Below are positions 1 through 12,393 of a DNA stretch of 64,000 nt, one piece after another (position 1 is the stretch's first letter; each line of letters starts with the position of its first letter). The stretch lies in the NCBI RefSeq assembly GCF_024438035.1, contig NZ_JANFQF010000006.1, positions 210,690 to 274,689 of the forward strand, written 5' to 3'. This DNA is from Rhodococcus tibetensis. GTDB lineage: Bacteria; Actinomycetota; Actinomycetes; Mycobacteriales; Mycobacteriaceae. The notes under the pieces were generated by a model that saw only the letters and a list, made by a program, of their open reading frames with translations, was not told the DNA's origin and searched no databases. A program made the position numbers and the translations under genes.

Positions 1-722
1 TGGCGGTTGCAGGAAACGTCGACCACGACCACACGGTGGAGATGGTGCGCCGGGCTTTCGCCGGGCACCTCGAGCATGCGGCCGAACCCGCTCCTCGCCG
101 CGCCGGTGCGTTGCGGCTGCGCACCGCGCCCACTCTCAGCATCACCAACCGGGACAGCGAACAGGTACACCTCTCTCTGGGCGTACGGGCTTTCGGCCGG
201 CACGAGTCGCATCGTTGGGCGCTGTCGGTGCTCAATGCCGCCGTCGGCGGCGGGCTCAGTTCCCGTCTCTTCCAGGAGGTGCGCGAGATCCGCGGGCTGG
301 CGTATTCCGTGTACTCCGGCGTCGATACGTTCTCCGATACCGGCGCGTTTTCGGTCTACGCCGGCTGCCAGCCCGAGAACCTCGGCGAGGTCACCACGGT
401 CATCCGGGAGGTGCTGTCCAACGTCGCCGCCGAGGGGATCACGGACGCCGAATGTGCCCGCGCGAAGGGGTCTTTGCGCGGGGGCCTGGTTCTCGGCCTC
501 GAGGATTCGGGATCGCGGATGCACCGCATCGGCCGCAGCGAGTTGAACTACGGCAACCATCGCAGTATCGCCGAGACCTTGGCGAAGATCGATGCGGTCA
601 CGACCGACGAGGTTCGCGATGTGGCGAGGGTGCTTCTGCAGCGCCCCTTCGGCGCCGCCGTCGTAGGACCGTATCGGCGCAAACGAGACCTGCCCGCCTC
701 GGTGCGTGGCATCGTCCGGTAG
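1..722 (+). CDS. M16 family zinc metallopeptidase, C-terminal part (5' end outside window)
   Basis: The frame is open from the window edge to a TAG at 720-722, so only about the last 240 residues are present. They form the second, non-catalytic half of a processing-protease-type M16 peptidase. The tell-tale segment GGLSSRLFQEVREIRGLAYS (about residues 82-101 of the fragment) is the substrate-binding R/Y region of the family. The HxxEH zinc site would lie upstream, outside the window. In mycobacteria the equivalent gene (pepR, Rv2782c) lies a short distance from dapB, which agrees with the genes downstream. A stand-alone inactive M16B partner cannot be excluded without the N-terminus. Confidence 0.88.
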   Translation, partial: AVAGNVDHDHTVEMVRRAFAGHLEHAAEPAPRRAGALRLRTAPTLSITNRDSEQVHLSLGVRAFGRHESHRWALSVLNAAVGGGLSSRLFQEVREIRGLAYSVYSGVDTFSDTGAFSVYAGCQPENLGEVTTVIREVLSNVAAEGITDAECARAKGSLRGGLVLGLEDSGSRMHRIGRSELNYGNHRSIAETLAKIDAVTTDEVRDVARVLLQRPFGAAVVGPYRRKRDLPASVRGIVR

Positions 723-754
723 CGAGCTATCCCGACGGCAGGAGGGCGTGCGAG

Positions 755-1861
755 ATGAAAATTCGTGGAGCAGTACTCGAAGAGATCGGCCGAAGACGTC
801 CCTTCGCGGAGTCCGCGCCCATCTCGATCGCCGAACTGGAATTGGACGAGCCGGGTCCCGGTGAAATCCTGGTCCGGATCGAGGCTGCGGGACTGTGTCA
901 TTCGGACTTGTCCGTCGTCGACGGCAACCGGGTCCGACCGGTGCCGATGTTGCTCGGTCACGAGGCAGCAGGGCGAGTCGTGCAGCTGGGCGCCGGTGTC
1001 GACGACCTCACGGTCGGGCGACGGGTCGTCATGACTTTTCTGCCGCGCTGCGGTGAGTGTGAAGGCTGCGCCACCGACGGTCGGATGCCGTGCGTGCCGG
1101 GTACGAAAGCCAACAATGACGGAACACTGCTCGACGGCGGCTCACGCCTTCATAGAGGCGTGGAAGCGGTACATCACCACCTCGGAGTGTCCGGGTTCGC
1201 CACGCATGCCGTGGTCAACCGCCGCTCGGTCGTTCCCGTCGGTGACGACGTGCCCGCCGATGTGGCCGCGGTACTCGGATGCGCTGTCCTCACCGGAGGC
1301 GGCGCCGTTCTCAATGCCGGCGATCCGCAGCCCGGTCAGGCCGTGATGGTGGTGGGTCTCGGTGGTGTCGGGATGGCCGCGATTCTCACCGCGGTCTCAC
1401 GGGGTGCGGGAGAGGTCATCGGGGTCGACTCGGTGCCGGAGAAGCTCCAGGCCGCACTCGAACTGGGAGCGACGTCGGTTTACACGCCGGCCGAACTGAT
1501 GCAGGCGGGCGTCCGGGCTCCGATCGTGATCGAGGCCGCGGGTAATGCGCGGGCATTCGAATCCGCCGTGTCCGCCACCGCCCCCGGCGGAAAGACGATC
1601 ACCGTCGGACTGCCGTCCCCGCAAGCGCGTTCGTCGATCTCACCGCTGACCCTTGTGGCCGAGGCCCGCACGATCATCGGCAGCTACCTCGGATCAGCGG
1701 TTCCCTCCCGGGACATCCCCGTCTACGAGGATTTGTGGCGCTCGGGAAAGCTGCCGGTGGAGAAGCTGATCTCGTCCCGTATCTCACTCGACCAGATCAA
1801 CCACGGCATGGACGAGCTCGCCGAGGGCCGTGCGATTCGCCAGATCATCGCCTTCGACTGA
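755..1861 (+). CDS. zinc-dependent alcohol dehydrogenase (MDR family)
   Basis: This 368-residue medium-chain dehydrogenase probably oxidises an alcohol with NAD(P)+. The catalytic zinc ligands are recognisable as the Cys in GLCHSD, the His-Glu in GHEAAG and the Cys in LGCAVLTGG. The structural-zinc lobe with four cysteines (CGECEGC...C) is complete, and the Rossmann motif is VVGLGGVGMAA. The ATG at 755 follows an AGGAGG at 740-745. The gene starts 32 bases after the peptidase stop and may share its transcript. Substrate cannot be told; the family includes arylic and S-hydroxymethyl-mycothiol dehydrogenases. Confidence 0.9.
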   Translation: MKIRGAVLEEIGRRRPFAESAPISIAELELDEPGPGEILVRIEAAGLCHSDLSVVDGNRVRPVPMLLGHEAAGRVVQLGAGVDDLTVGRRVVMTFLPRCGECEGCATDGRMPCVPGTKANNDGTLLDGGSRLHRGVEAVHHHLGVSGFATHAVVNRRSVVPVGDDVPADVAAVLGCAVLTGGGAVLNAGDPQPGQAVMVVGLGGVGMAAILTAVSRGAGEVIGVDSVPEKLQAALELGATSVYTPAELMQAGVRAPIVIEAAGNARAFESAVSATAPGGKTITVGLPSPQARSSISPLTLVAEARTIIGSYLGSAVPSRDIPVYEDLWRSGKLPVEKLISSRISLDQINHGMDELAEGRAIRQIIAFD

Positions 1862-3219
<1,358 letters not shown>

Positions 3220-3247
3220 TGCGGGGACCGGTCGTACGCTGACCACT

Positions 3248-3706
3248 GTGAAGTCACTCCTCGTCGTCCATCACACTCCGTCGCCGGTGACCCGCGAGTG
3301 CCTCGAAGCGGTAGTGAAGGGTGCACGAGACCCCGACATCGAGGGCGTCGAGGTTCGGTCGATACCCGCGCTCGGCGCCACCGTGCCCGACGTCCTTGCC
3401 GCCGACGGCTTTCTTTTCGGAACGTCCGCCAACTTCGGCTACATGTCGGGGGCGCTCAAACACTTCTTCGACACCGTCTACTACCCGTGCCTCGACGCGG
3501 TCGCGGGGCGCCCCTATGGGCTGTGGGTCCACGGCAACAACGACACCGCCGGCGCGGTGAAGTCGGTGCAGAAGATCGTCACCGGGCTCGCACTCACGAA
3601 GGCGGCTGAGGCGCTCGAACTCACCGGCGCGATCGACGCAGCCGCGCGCGAGCGGTGTTATGAACTCGGTGCGACAGTGGCAGTCGTTCTCGCCGAGGGC
3701 ATGTGA
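3248..3706 (+). CDS. flavodoxin-family / NAD(P)H-dependent oxidoreductase-like protein
   Basis: The 152-residue product opens with a beta strand and flavin-loop-like segment (SLLVVHHTPSPVTRE). It continues with GTSANFGYMSGALKHFFD, typical of flavodoxin-like FMN reductases, where this loop contacts the isoalloxazine ring. It lies 28 bases after the membrane-protein gene and belongs to the same conserved dapB neighbourhood (Rv2771c in M. tuberculosis). It probably binds FMN and acts as a small electron carrier or quinone reductase; the partner is unknown. It converges with the TetR gene, separated by only 19 bases. Confidence 0.8.
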   Translation: MKSLLVVHHTPSPVTRECLEAVVKGARDPDIEGVEVRSIPALGATVPDVLAADGFLFGTSANFGYMSGALKHFFDTVYYPCLDAVAGRPYGLWVHGNNDTAGAVKSVQKIVTGLALTKAAEALELTGAIDAAARERCYELGATVAVVLAEGM

Positions 3707-3725
3707 GGTTTGCTCTGGTGCGTGA

Positions 3726-4394
3726 TCAGCCCGTGGTGCGACTGCGCTCGAGCCCTTCCAGAATGAGGTCGAGTCCGAACTCGAACTCATCTCTGTAGGC
3801 GTAACCCGGCTGTAGGACGTGTTCGATGGCCAGTTCGGTGAGGTGTGGATACTTCCCGGACGAGAATTGCGACAGGATGGTCTGTGCCACCGCCGCGGTG
3901 TCCTCTGGGGTATCGAACGGCAGGCTCGCCTCCTGCAGGGCGAACCCGTAGAGATAGCTGTCCACGGCGGAGAAGGCGTGGGCAGCCATCGCGACCGAGA
4001 ATCCTGCAGTGCGGAGCGTTCCGATTACCGCATCGTGGTGACGCAATGTTGCGGGTCCGGGTGTGGTTCGCGAGCCCATCAGTCCGGTGGCCCAGGGATG
4101 CCGGGCGAGGACTTCGCGCGCCGATATCGCGCGCCCGCGCATGGACGAGATCCAGTCGGCTCCTTCGGGAGGGAGCGCGATCTCGCTGAAGACACTGTCG
4201 ATCATGCCGTCGAGAAGGTCGTCCTTGTTTGCAACGTGGTTGTACAGCGACATCGCCTCGACGCCGAGTTCCACACCGAGCTTGCGCATGGTGAGTGACT
4301 CGAGCCCCGTCGCGTCGGCGAGGGTGATGGCGGCGCGCAGGACCAGGTTACGGTTCAGCCGGGCCCGGGGCCGGCGGCCGTCCTGTGGCGTCAT
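3726..4394 (-). CDS. TetR family transcriptional regulator (TetR_C-type)
   Basis: The repressor has 222 residues. Its N-terminal helix-turn-helix includes [20 protein letters not shown] and is followed by a ligand-binding domain of the TetR class itself. The ATG at 4394 is preceded by GAGGAAGG; longer upstream starts would run across the intergenic operators and into the divergent gene. The gene is transcribed away from a zinc-type oxidoreductase at 4474. The 79-base gap holds two copies of CTTACnnnGTAAG, so autoregulation and control of the neighbour are likely. The inducer is unknown. Confidence 0.9.
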   Translation of the reverse strand: MTPQDGRRPRARLNRNLVLRAAITLADATGLESLTMRKLGVELGVEAMSLYNHVANKDDLLDGMIDSVFSEIALPPEGADWISSMRGRAISAREVLARHPWATGLMGSRTTPGPATLRHHDAVIGTLRTAGFSVAMAAHAFSAVDSYLYGFALQEASLPFDTPEDTAAVAQTILSQFSSGKYPHLTELAIEHVLQPGYAYRDEFEFGLDLILEGLERSRTTG

Positions 4395-4412
4395 CGACCG
4401 AGAACCTTCCTC

Positions 4413-4467
4413 TTGACAGCACTTACGAAGTAAGCGTACTACTGACACTGTAAACTTACACCGTAAG
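4413..4467. promoter_or_regulatory. twin CTTACnnnGTAAG operators in the TetR/oxidoreductase divergent promoter
   Basis: Two perfect inverted repeats of the same form lie at 4422-4434 (CTTACGAAGTAAG) and 4455-4467 (CTTACACCGTAAG). Their starts are 33 bp apart, about three helical turns. A consensus TTGACA at 4413-4418 faces the oxidoreductase gene, and the first palindrome falls between it and a possible -10 near 4437. The second overlaps the Shine-Dalgarno region of that gene. Identical arms with different centres are what a TetR dimer recognises, so these are very probably the sites of the adjacent repressor. Confidence 0.75.
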
Positions 4468-4473
4468 GGGTGA

Positions 4474-5514
4474 GTGGTGACCGAAGCGCAGCCAGATCGT
4501 TCGACCGGGGCGAAGACAGTTCCGGTGGCGCCGAAGACGATGACAGCGATCGTCCAGGACAAGTACGGCGAGGCCGGGGACGTCCTGCGTCTCGAGGAGA
4601 TCGAGCGGCCCGAGATCGGTGACGACGAGGTGCTTCTCCGGGTTCGGGCGGCCGGGGTGGACAGGGGAGTCCGGCACGTCATGGCTGGGCTCCCGTACCC
4701 GGTCCGCCTGGCCGGCTACGGTATTCGGGCGCCGAAGAATCGCGTGCGCGGACTCGATGTTGCCGGTGACGTCGTCGCGGTGGGCAGGAAGGTGACCAGA
4801 CTGCACGTGGGTGACGAGGTGTTCGGCATCGCGGCCGGCTCCTTCGCGGAGTACGCGGCCGCACAAGAGTCCAAGCTGGCTCCGAAACCGGTAAACCTCA
4901 CATTCGCACAAGCGGCGGCCATTCCTGTTTCCGCGCTCACCGCCCTGCAAGGTCTGCGTGACCGCGGGAAGGTGGTTGCGGGGCACAGAGTCCTGATCAT
5001 CGGCGCATCCGGCGGCGTCGGCTCGTTCGCTGTCCAGATCGCCAAGGCGTTCGGTGCCGTCGTCACCGGGGTATGCCGCACGTCGAAGGCCGACACGGTG
5101 CGGTCGATCGGCGCGGACCACGTCATCGACTATCTCGCCGAAGACTTCGCCGACGGACGGCAGCGGTACGACGTCATCCTCGACACCGGCGGGCATCGAT
5201 CGCTGACCGATATGCGACGTGCGCTGGCGCCTCGGGGGACCCTGGTGATCGTGGGATCCGAAACGGGCGGGCGATGGCTCGGAGGTACCGACCGCCAGAT
5301 CCGGGCTATGGTGCTCTCGCCGTTCCTCCGCCAGAAGATGGGGACGTTCGTCTCCTCGGAGAACGCGGCTGATCTGCTCGAACTCACCGAACTCATCGAG
5401 TCGGGGAAAGTTGTGCCGGTCGTCGGAAGGACCTACCCCCTGAGCGAGACCGCTGCGGCGATCGACGATCTGTCGAACGGGCACGCGCGAGGGAAGATCG
5501 TCGTGACGGTGTAA
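4474..5514 (+). CDS. NAD(P)-dependent zinc-type alcohol dehydrogenase / quinone oxidoreductase
   Basis: The product (346 residues) is a medium-chain reductase of the quinone-oxidoreductase group. The NADPH-binding [18 protein letters not shown] is clear near residue 170. The cysteines of classical zinc alcohol dehydrogenases are absent, so it probably reduces quinones or enones with NADPH. Two starts in tandem (GTG at 4474 and 4477) both follow AAGGGG; 4477 has the better spacing. It is divergent from the TetR gene and is presumably its main target. Such pairs often respond to electrophiles or aromatic compounds, but nothing in the sequence fixes the inducer. Confidence 0.87.
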   Translation: MVTEAQPDRSTGAKTVPVAPKTMTAIVQDKYGEAGDVLRLEEIERPEIGDDEVLLRVRAAGVDRGVRHVMAGLPYPVRLAGYGIRAPKNRVRGLDVAGDVVAVGRKVTRLHVGDEVFGIAAGSFAEYAAAQESKLAPKPVNLTFAQAAAIPVSALTALQGLRDRGKVVAGHRVLIIGASGGVGSFAVQIAKAFGAVVTGVCRTSKADTVRSIGADHVIDYLAEDFADGRQRYDVILDTGGHRSLTDMRRALAPRGTLVIVGSETGGRWLGGTDRQIRAMVLSPFLRQKMGTFVSSENAADLLELTELIESGKVVPVVGRTYPLSETAAAIDDLSNGHARGKIVVTV

Positions 5515-5554
5515 TCCCCCTCGGGTTGTCGGTCACTGCTGACAGGATGCGGTC

Positions 5555-6787
5555 ATGCGTGAGATGACCGCCGCCGCGGCCAGGAGATCGGCGCTGTGGG
5601 CGCAGGGGTTCGCCGACGCCAAGCCGGCGGGTGTGCCCACCAGACGGCACGTCCGCTCGGTGCTCGACCGGCTCCGGCTATTCCAGATCGATTCGGTCTC
5701 GGTGGCGGCGCGGGCCCACTACGTTCCCCTGTTCAGCAGAATCGGCGCGTATGACCGGGGACTGCTCGACTCGGCGGCGTGGTCACACAGCGCCCGCACG
5801 CCGCGCTTGCTCGCCGAGTACTGGGCACACGAGGCGGCGTTCATCCCGATCGAGGACTGGCCGTTGTTCCGCTGGCGTATGCACCGCTACCGGCACGGAA
5901 GGTGGGCAGGCGAGGCCCGGGTGCTGGACCGCAACCCCACCCTTGCCGCCGATGTGCTCGACGTGATCCGAGGGGTGGGTCCCTGCAGCGCCCGCGACGT
6001 AGAGAAACACCTCGAGGTCGACCGCCCCGATCGCAAAGGACCGTGGTGGGACCGCAGCGACACCAAGGTCGTGTGCGAGCAACTGTTTGCCTCCGGTGCC
6101 CTCGCGGTCGACAAACGAGTCGCGTTCACCCGTCACTACGATCTCACCGAACGAGTCATTCCGGAAAAGATTCTCGCACAGGCGTTTTCGGAGGAGGAGT
6201 CGATCCGCCGGCTCGTCGGTCGGTCCGCACGGGCACTGGGAGTGGCTACGGAGTCGGATCTACGTGACTACTACCGGCTGTCTCCGGCGCAGAGCAAGCC
6301 CGCTGTCGACGATCTCGTCGAGGACGGTGTGCTCGAATCCGTCACCGTCCGAGGCTGGGACACTCCTGCCTTCGTGCACCGCGACGTCCGGACACCGCGG
6401 CGGGTGGAGGCGGCGGCGTTGTTGTGCCCGTTCGATCCGCTGGTGTTCTGCCGACCGCGGACGGAGCGGATCTTCGATTTCCGGTATCGCCTCGAGATCT
6501 ACACTCCGGCGCACAAGCGGGTCCACGGGTACTACGTTTTTCCGTTCCTGCTCGACGGCGCATTGGTAGCCAGAGTCGATCTGAAAGCGGACCGGCCGAG
6601 GAAAACGCTCGAGGTCCGGTCGGCTTTCGCCGAAACGGGAGCGCGTCCCGCACAGGTGGTGGAGCCGCTGCTGTCGGAACTCCGCAGGATGGCGGAGTGG
6701 CTGGGGTTGGAACACGTCATGGTCGACAAGCGAGGAGATCTCGCCCAACTCCTCGCGGTCGCCGCGAAGCGACCGCGAGAAGTGTGA
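5555..6787 (+). CDS. winged-helix protein of the YcaQ DNA glycosylase family
   Basis: The 410-residue protein begins with a winged-helix segment (VLDRLRLFQIDSVSVAARAHY). The conserved block QIDSVS / EYWAHEAAFIP is characteristic of YcaQ/AlkX and the related AlkZ family. These monofunctional glycosylases unhook DNA interstrand crosslinks and alkylated purines. A second winged-helix part and the ALLCPFDPLVFCRPRTERIFDFRYRLE segment complete the fold. The start is the ATG at 5555; an in-frame ATG at 5564 is an alternative. The gene stands alone and converges with the SRPBCC gene, with a gap of three bases. It lies on the same chromosome arm as recA, lexA and chiZ, but no damage box is seen upstream. 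Confidence 0.85.
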   Translation: MREMTAAAARRSALWAQGFADAKPAGVPTRRHVRSVLDRLRLFQIDSVSVAARAHYVPLFSRIGAYDRGLLDSAAWSHSARTPRLLAEYWAHEAAFIPIEDWPLFRWRMHRYRHGRWAGEARVLDRNPTLAADVLDVIRGVGPCSARDVEKHLEVDRPDRKGPWWDRSDTKVVCEQLFASGALAVDKRVAFTRHYDLTERVIPEKILAQAFSEEESIRRLVGRSARALGVATESDLRDYYRLSPAQSKPAVDDLVEDGVLESVTVRGWDTPAFVHRDVRTPRRVEAAALLCPFDPLVFCRPRTERIFDFRYRLEIYTPAHKRVHGYYVFPFLLDGALVARVDLKADRPRKTLEVRSAFAETGARPAQVVEPLLSELRRMAEWLGLEHVMVDKRGDLAQLLAVAAKRPREV

Positions 6788-6790
6788 GAA

Positions 6791-7225
6791 CTACAGGCTT
6801 TCGACGAACTTGGTGAGACCCTTGCTGGCCGTCTCGAGTGCGGTCTTCTGCGCCTTCTTCACCAGGAAACCGGGCAACGGGATCTTGGGATCGACCGTCA
6901 GCTCGAAAGTCACCTTGGTGCCGGCGCCGGACTCGGTCAGGACGTACGAACCGTCCTGCGCGTTCTGCTGACCGCTCTCGACGAGGTGCCACGACACGGT
7001 GTCGTCACCGTCGAAGGTGTAGTCGACCACCTGCTCGTCGCTGATGCCGAGAATGGAGACGTTCATCCGAACACGGTGGGGGCGGCCGTCGTCGTGGGTG
7101 CTTTCGATGGTCACCGACTTGTGAGCCGATGACCACTCGGGCAGCCGATCCACCGCGGCGATCGCGGCCATCACCGTGGCCGGATCGGCCTTGATCTCGA
7201 ACTCTTTGACGCCGGAAACGGCCAT
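6791..7225 (-). CDS. SRPBCC (START-like) family protein
   Basis: This 144-residue protein has the polyketide cyclase/dehydrase fold. It opens VSGVKEFEIKADPATVMAAIAAVDRLPEWS, the usual start of the small single-domain members in mycobacteria and rhodococci. The fold makes a deep hydrophobic pocket for a lipid or polyketide. No catalytic residues can be assigned and the ligand is unknown. A GAAGGAGCG ribosome site precedes the ATG at 7225. It is transcribed alone and converges with the YcaQ-like gene. Confidence 0.85.
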   Translation of the reverse strand: MAVSGVKEFEIKADPATVMAAIAAVDRLPEWSSAHKSVTIESTHDDGRPHRVRMNVSILGISDEQVVDYTFDGDDTVSWHLVESGQQNAQDGSYVLTESGAGTKVTFELTVDPKIPLPGFLVKKAQKTALETASKGLTKFVESL

Positions 7226-7328
7226 ATTTTTCGCTCCTTCGAGCCCGTGGCGACTCTCACCGTGTGGCTGTTGCGACGTAATTAGACCACCGTCGGCGTC
7301 GGCTGCGTGGAGCGGTGCTGCGCGGGGT

Positions 7329-7808
7329 TCAGAAGTTGTTGCCGAGGTTGCGGCGCATATGGTCCTCGAGTGCGCCCTTCACTGCCTGGGACACCCACGA
7401 GTTCAACGACACCCCATTCTGTGACGCAGCCTCCTCCGCCTTCGACTTGATCTGATCCATCAGGCGGAGGGTGACGCGACTGATGTCACCGGTGGCGTCG
7501 TTGAAGGCGGCGCTGATGTCTTCGGCGGTCGTGGTGGTTTTGTCCCCGGCTCCCGCAGCTGTTGTGGCTGTGCGGGAGATGTCCACCCCGACCTGATCGC
7601 CGTCGAGTCGCACTTTTACCGTGCGACTCTCCAGTTCGGACGACACTTCACCAGCGAATTCGGTGAGCGCGGACAGGAGAAGGAGCCGGGTCGCAGGTTC
7701 GACCGCGGCCGCGAGCGCTGCCGCGGTGTCCCGGGTCCGGTCGTCGCCGAGGGCGGCGGCTGCTGTGAGGTCGTCGCGCAGCCGGGCGACATAACTGTCG
7801 AGGTTCAT
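7329..7808 (-). CDS. orphan ribbon-helix-helix protein with C-terminal HicB-like DNA-binding segment
   Basis: The product has 159 residues. The N-terminal part is alanine-rich and probably helical, with a beta-like stretch (TVKVRLDGDQVGVDI) in the middle. The last 50 residues form a ribbon-helix-helix: strand SRVTLRLMDQ, then KSKAEEAASQNGVSLNSWVSQAV, resembling the arc/HicB class of antitoxins. No HicA-like or other toxin gene is adjacent on either side. Three TGACGTCA boxes cover and precede the start codon (ATG at 7808), so it almost certainly represses itself. It may be a solitary regulator rather than a toxin-antitoxin member. Confidence 0.75.
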   Translation of the reverse strand: MNLDSYVARLRDDLTAAAALGDDRTRDTAAALAAAVEPATRLLLLSALTEFAGEVSSELESRTVKVRLDGDQVGVDISRTATTAAGAGDKTTTTAEDISAAFNDATGDISRVTLRLMDQIKSKAEEAASQNGVSLNSWVSQAVKGALEDHMRRNLGNNF

Positions 7809-7838
7809 GACGTCATCCTGACGTCACTAATGACGTCA
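7808..7838. promoter_or_regulatory. three TGACGTCA palindromes over the RHH gene start
   Basis: Identical 8-bp palindromes TGACGTCA occur at 7808-7815, 7819-7826 and 7831-7838, with start-to-start spacings of 11 and 12 bp, about one helical turn each. The first overlaps the ATG of the RHH gene on the minus strand, and its AGGA ribosome site lies between boxes one and two. Cooperative tandem binding of dimers one turn apart is typical of ribbon-helix-helix repressors, so these are read as its autoregulatory operators. Confidence 0.75.
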
Positions 7839-7961
7839 GTCAAGGGCTGGGTCGGTCGCCGGCAGTCGGTGCCCCACCCGCACGGAGTCCGGATCGCGGC
7901 GCCACTAGTGTTCATGCATCAGTGGTGGATCCGTTCGGGGGTCCGGTAGGAGGATCAGGCA

Positions 7962-11666
<3,705 letters not shown>

Positions 11667-11691
11667 TTCTCCGGCAGGTACATTCGGTCAG

Positions 11692-12315
11692 GTGACCTTC
11701 GCCCGAGATGAACGCCTCGCCCTCGTCGATTCGATGGCCGAATTCGGTCCCGACGCCCCGACCCTCTGCGGGACGTGGACCAACCGGGACCTGGCCGCAC
11801 ACCTGATCGTGCGCGAACGACGCCTCGACACGACCCCCGGGATTCTCGTCAGCCGTCTCGCCGGTTACACGGAGCGGGTCCAGAACGAGACGGCGATGCG
11901 CCCGTGGAGCCGGCTGCTGGACGAGGTCCGGACCGGTCCACCTCGGTGGTCGCCGATGTACTGGGTCGATGCCCAGGTGAACATGGGGGAGATGTTCGTC
12001 CACCACGAGGACGTTCGCCGTGCCCACGAAGGGTGGGAGCCGCGGGTTCTCCCGGCACCGCGCCAGGACGCTCTGTGGGGTTTGGCACGCAAGGTGGCGC
12101 GCCTCGGCTACCGCAGCGCCTCGGTCACAGTGGTGCTCGCACGCCCGTCCGGCGAGCAGGCCACGGTGCGCAACGCCGGGACCCGGCGGGTCATTCTCCG
12201 AGGTGAACCAGCAGAACTGGTGCTTCATGCCTTCGGCCGGGACGCCGTCCGGATCGAGACCGAGGGGGACGCCGAGGACGCCGCCGCCGTCATGTCACTG
12301 GACCGCAGTTTCTGA
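11692..12315 (+). CDS. TIGR03085-type metal-binding protein (DinB/maleylpyruvate-isomerase-like fold)
   Basis: The 207-residue protein belongs to the mycothiol-dependent maleylpyruvate isomerase/DinB-like superfamily. Its N-terminal helix bundle contains LCGTWTNRDLAAHLIVRERR, with the His of this segment plus MFVHHEDVRRAH supplying the expected metal-ligand histidines. Actinobacterial members of this subfamily are of unknown activity; mycothiol S-transfer or chelated-metal hydrolysis is possible. The GTG at 11692 follows a GGCAGG-like site. It lies between rnj and ftsK in the same direction. Confidence 0.8.
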   Translation: MTFARDERLALVDSMAEFGPDAPTLCGTWTNRDLAAHLIVRERRLDTTPGILVSRLAGYTERVQNETAMRPWSRLLDEVRTGPPRWSPMYWVDAQVNMGEMFVHHEDVRRAHEGWEPRVLPAPRQDALWGLARKVARLGYRSASVTVVLARPSGEQATVRNAGTRRVILRGEPAELVLHAFGRDAVRIETEGDAEDAAAVMSLDRSF

Positions 12316-12393
12316 GGCGCTCGGTACAGCTCCACGGGTGTTACGTGTGTTGCGGATGGTCCGGAAGGTGCCGCAGCGACTAATCTGACAACC

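Noticed and set aside
7329..7808. A type II toxin-antitoxin pair
   Set aside because: The RHH protein looks like an antitoxin tail, but neither flanking gene (SRPBCC, thyX) is a toxin and no short open frame lies in between.
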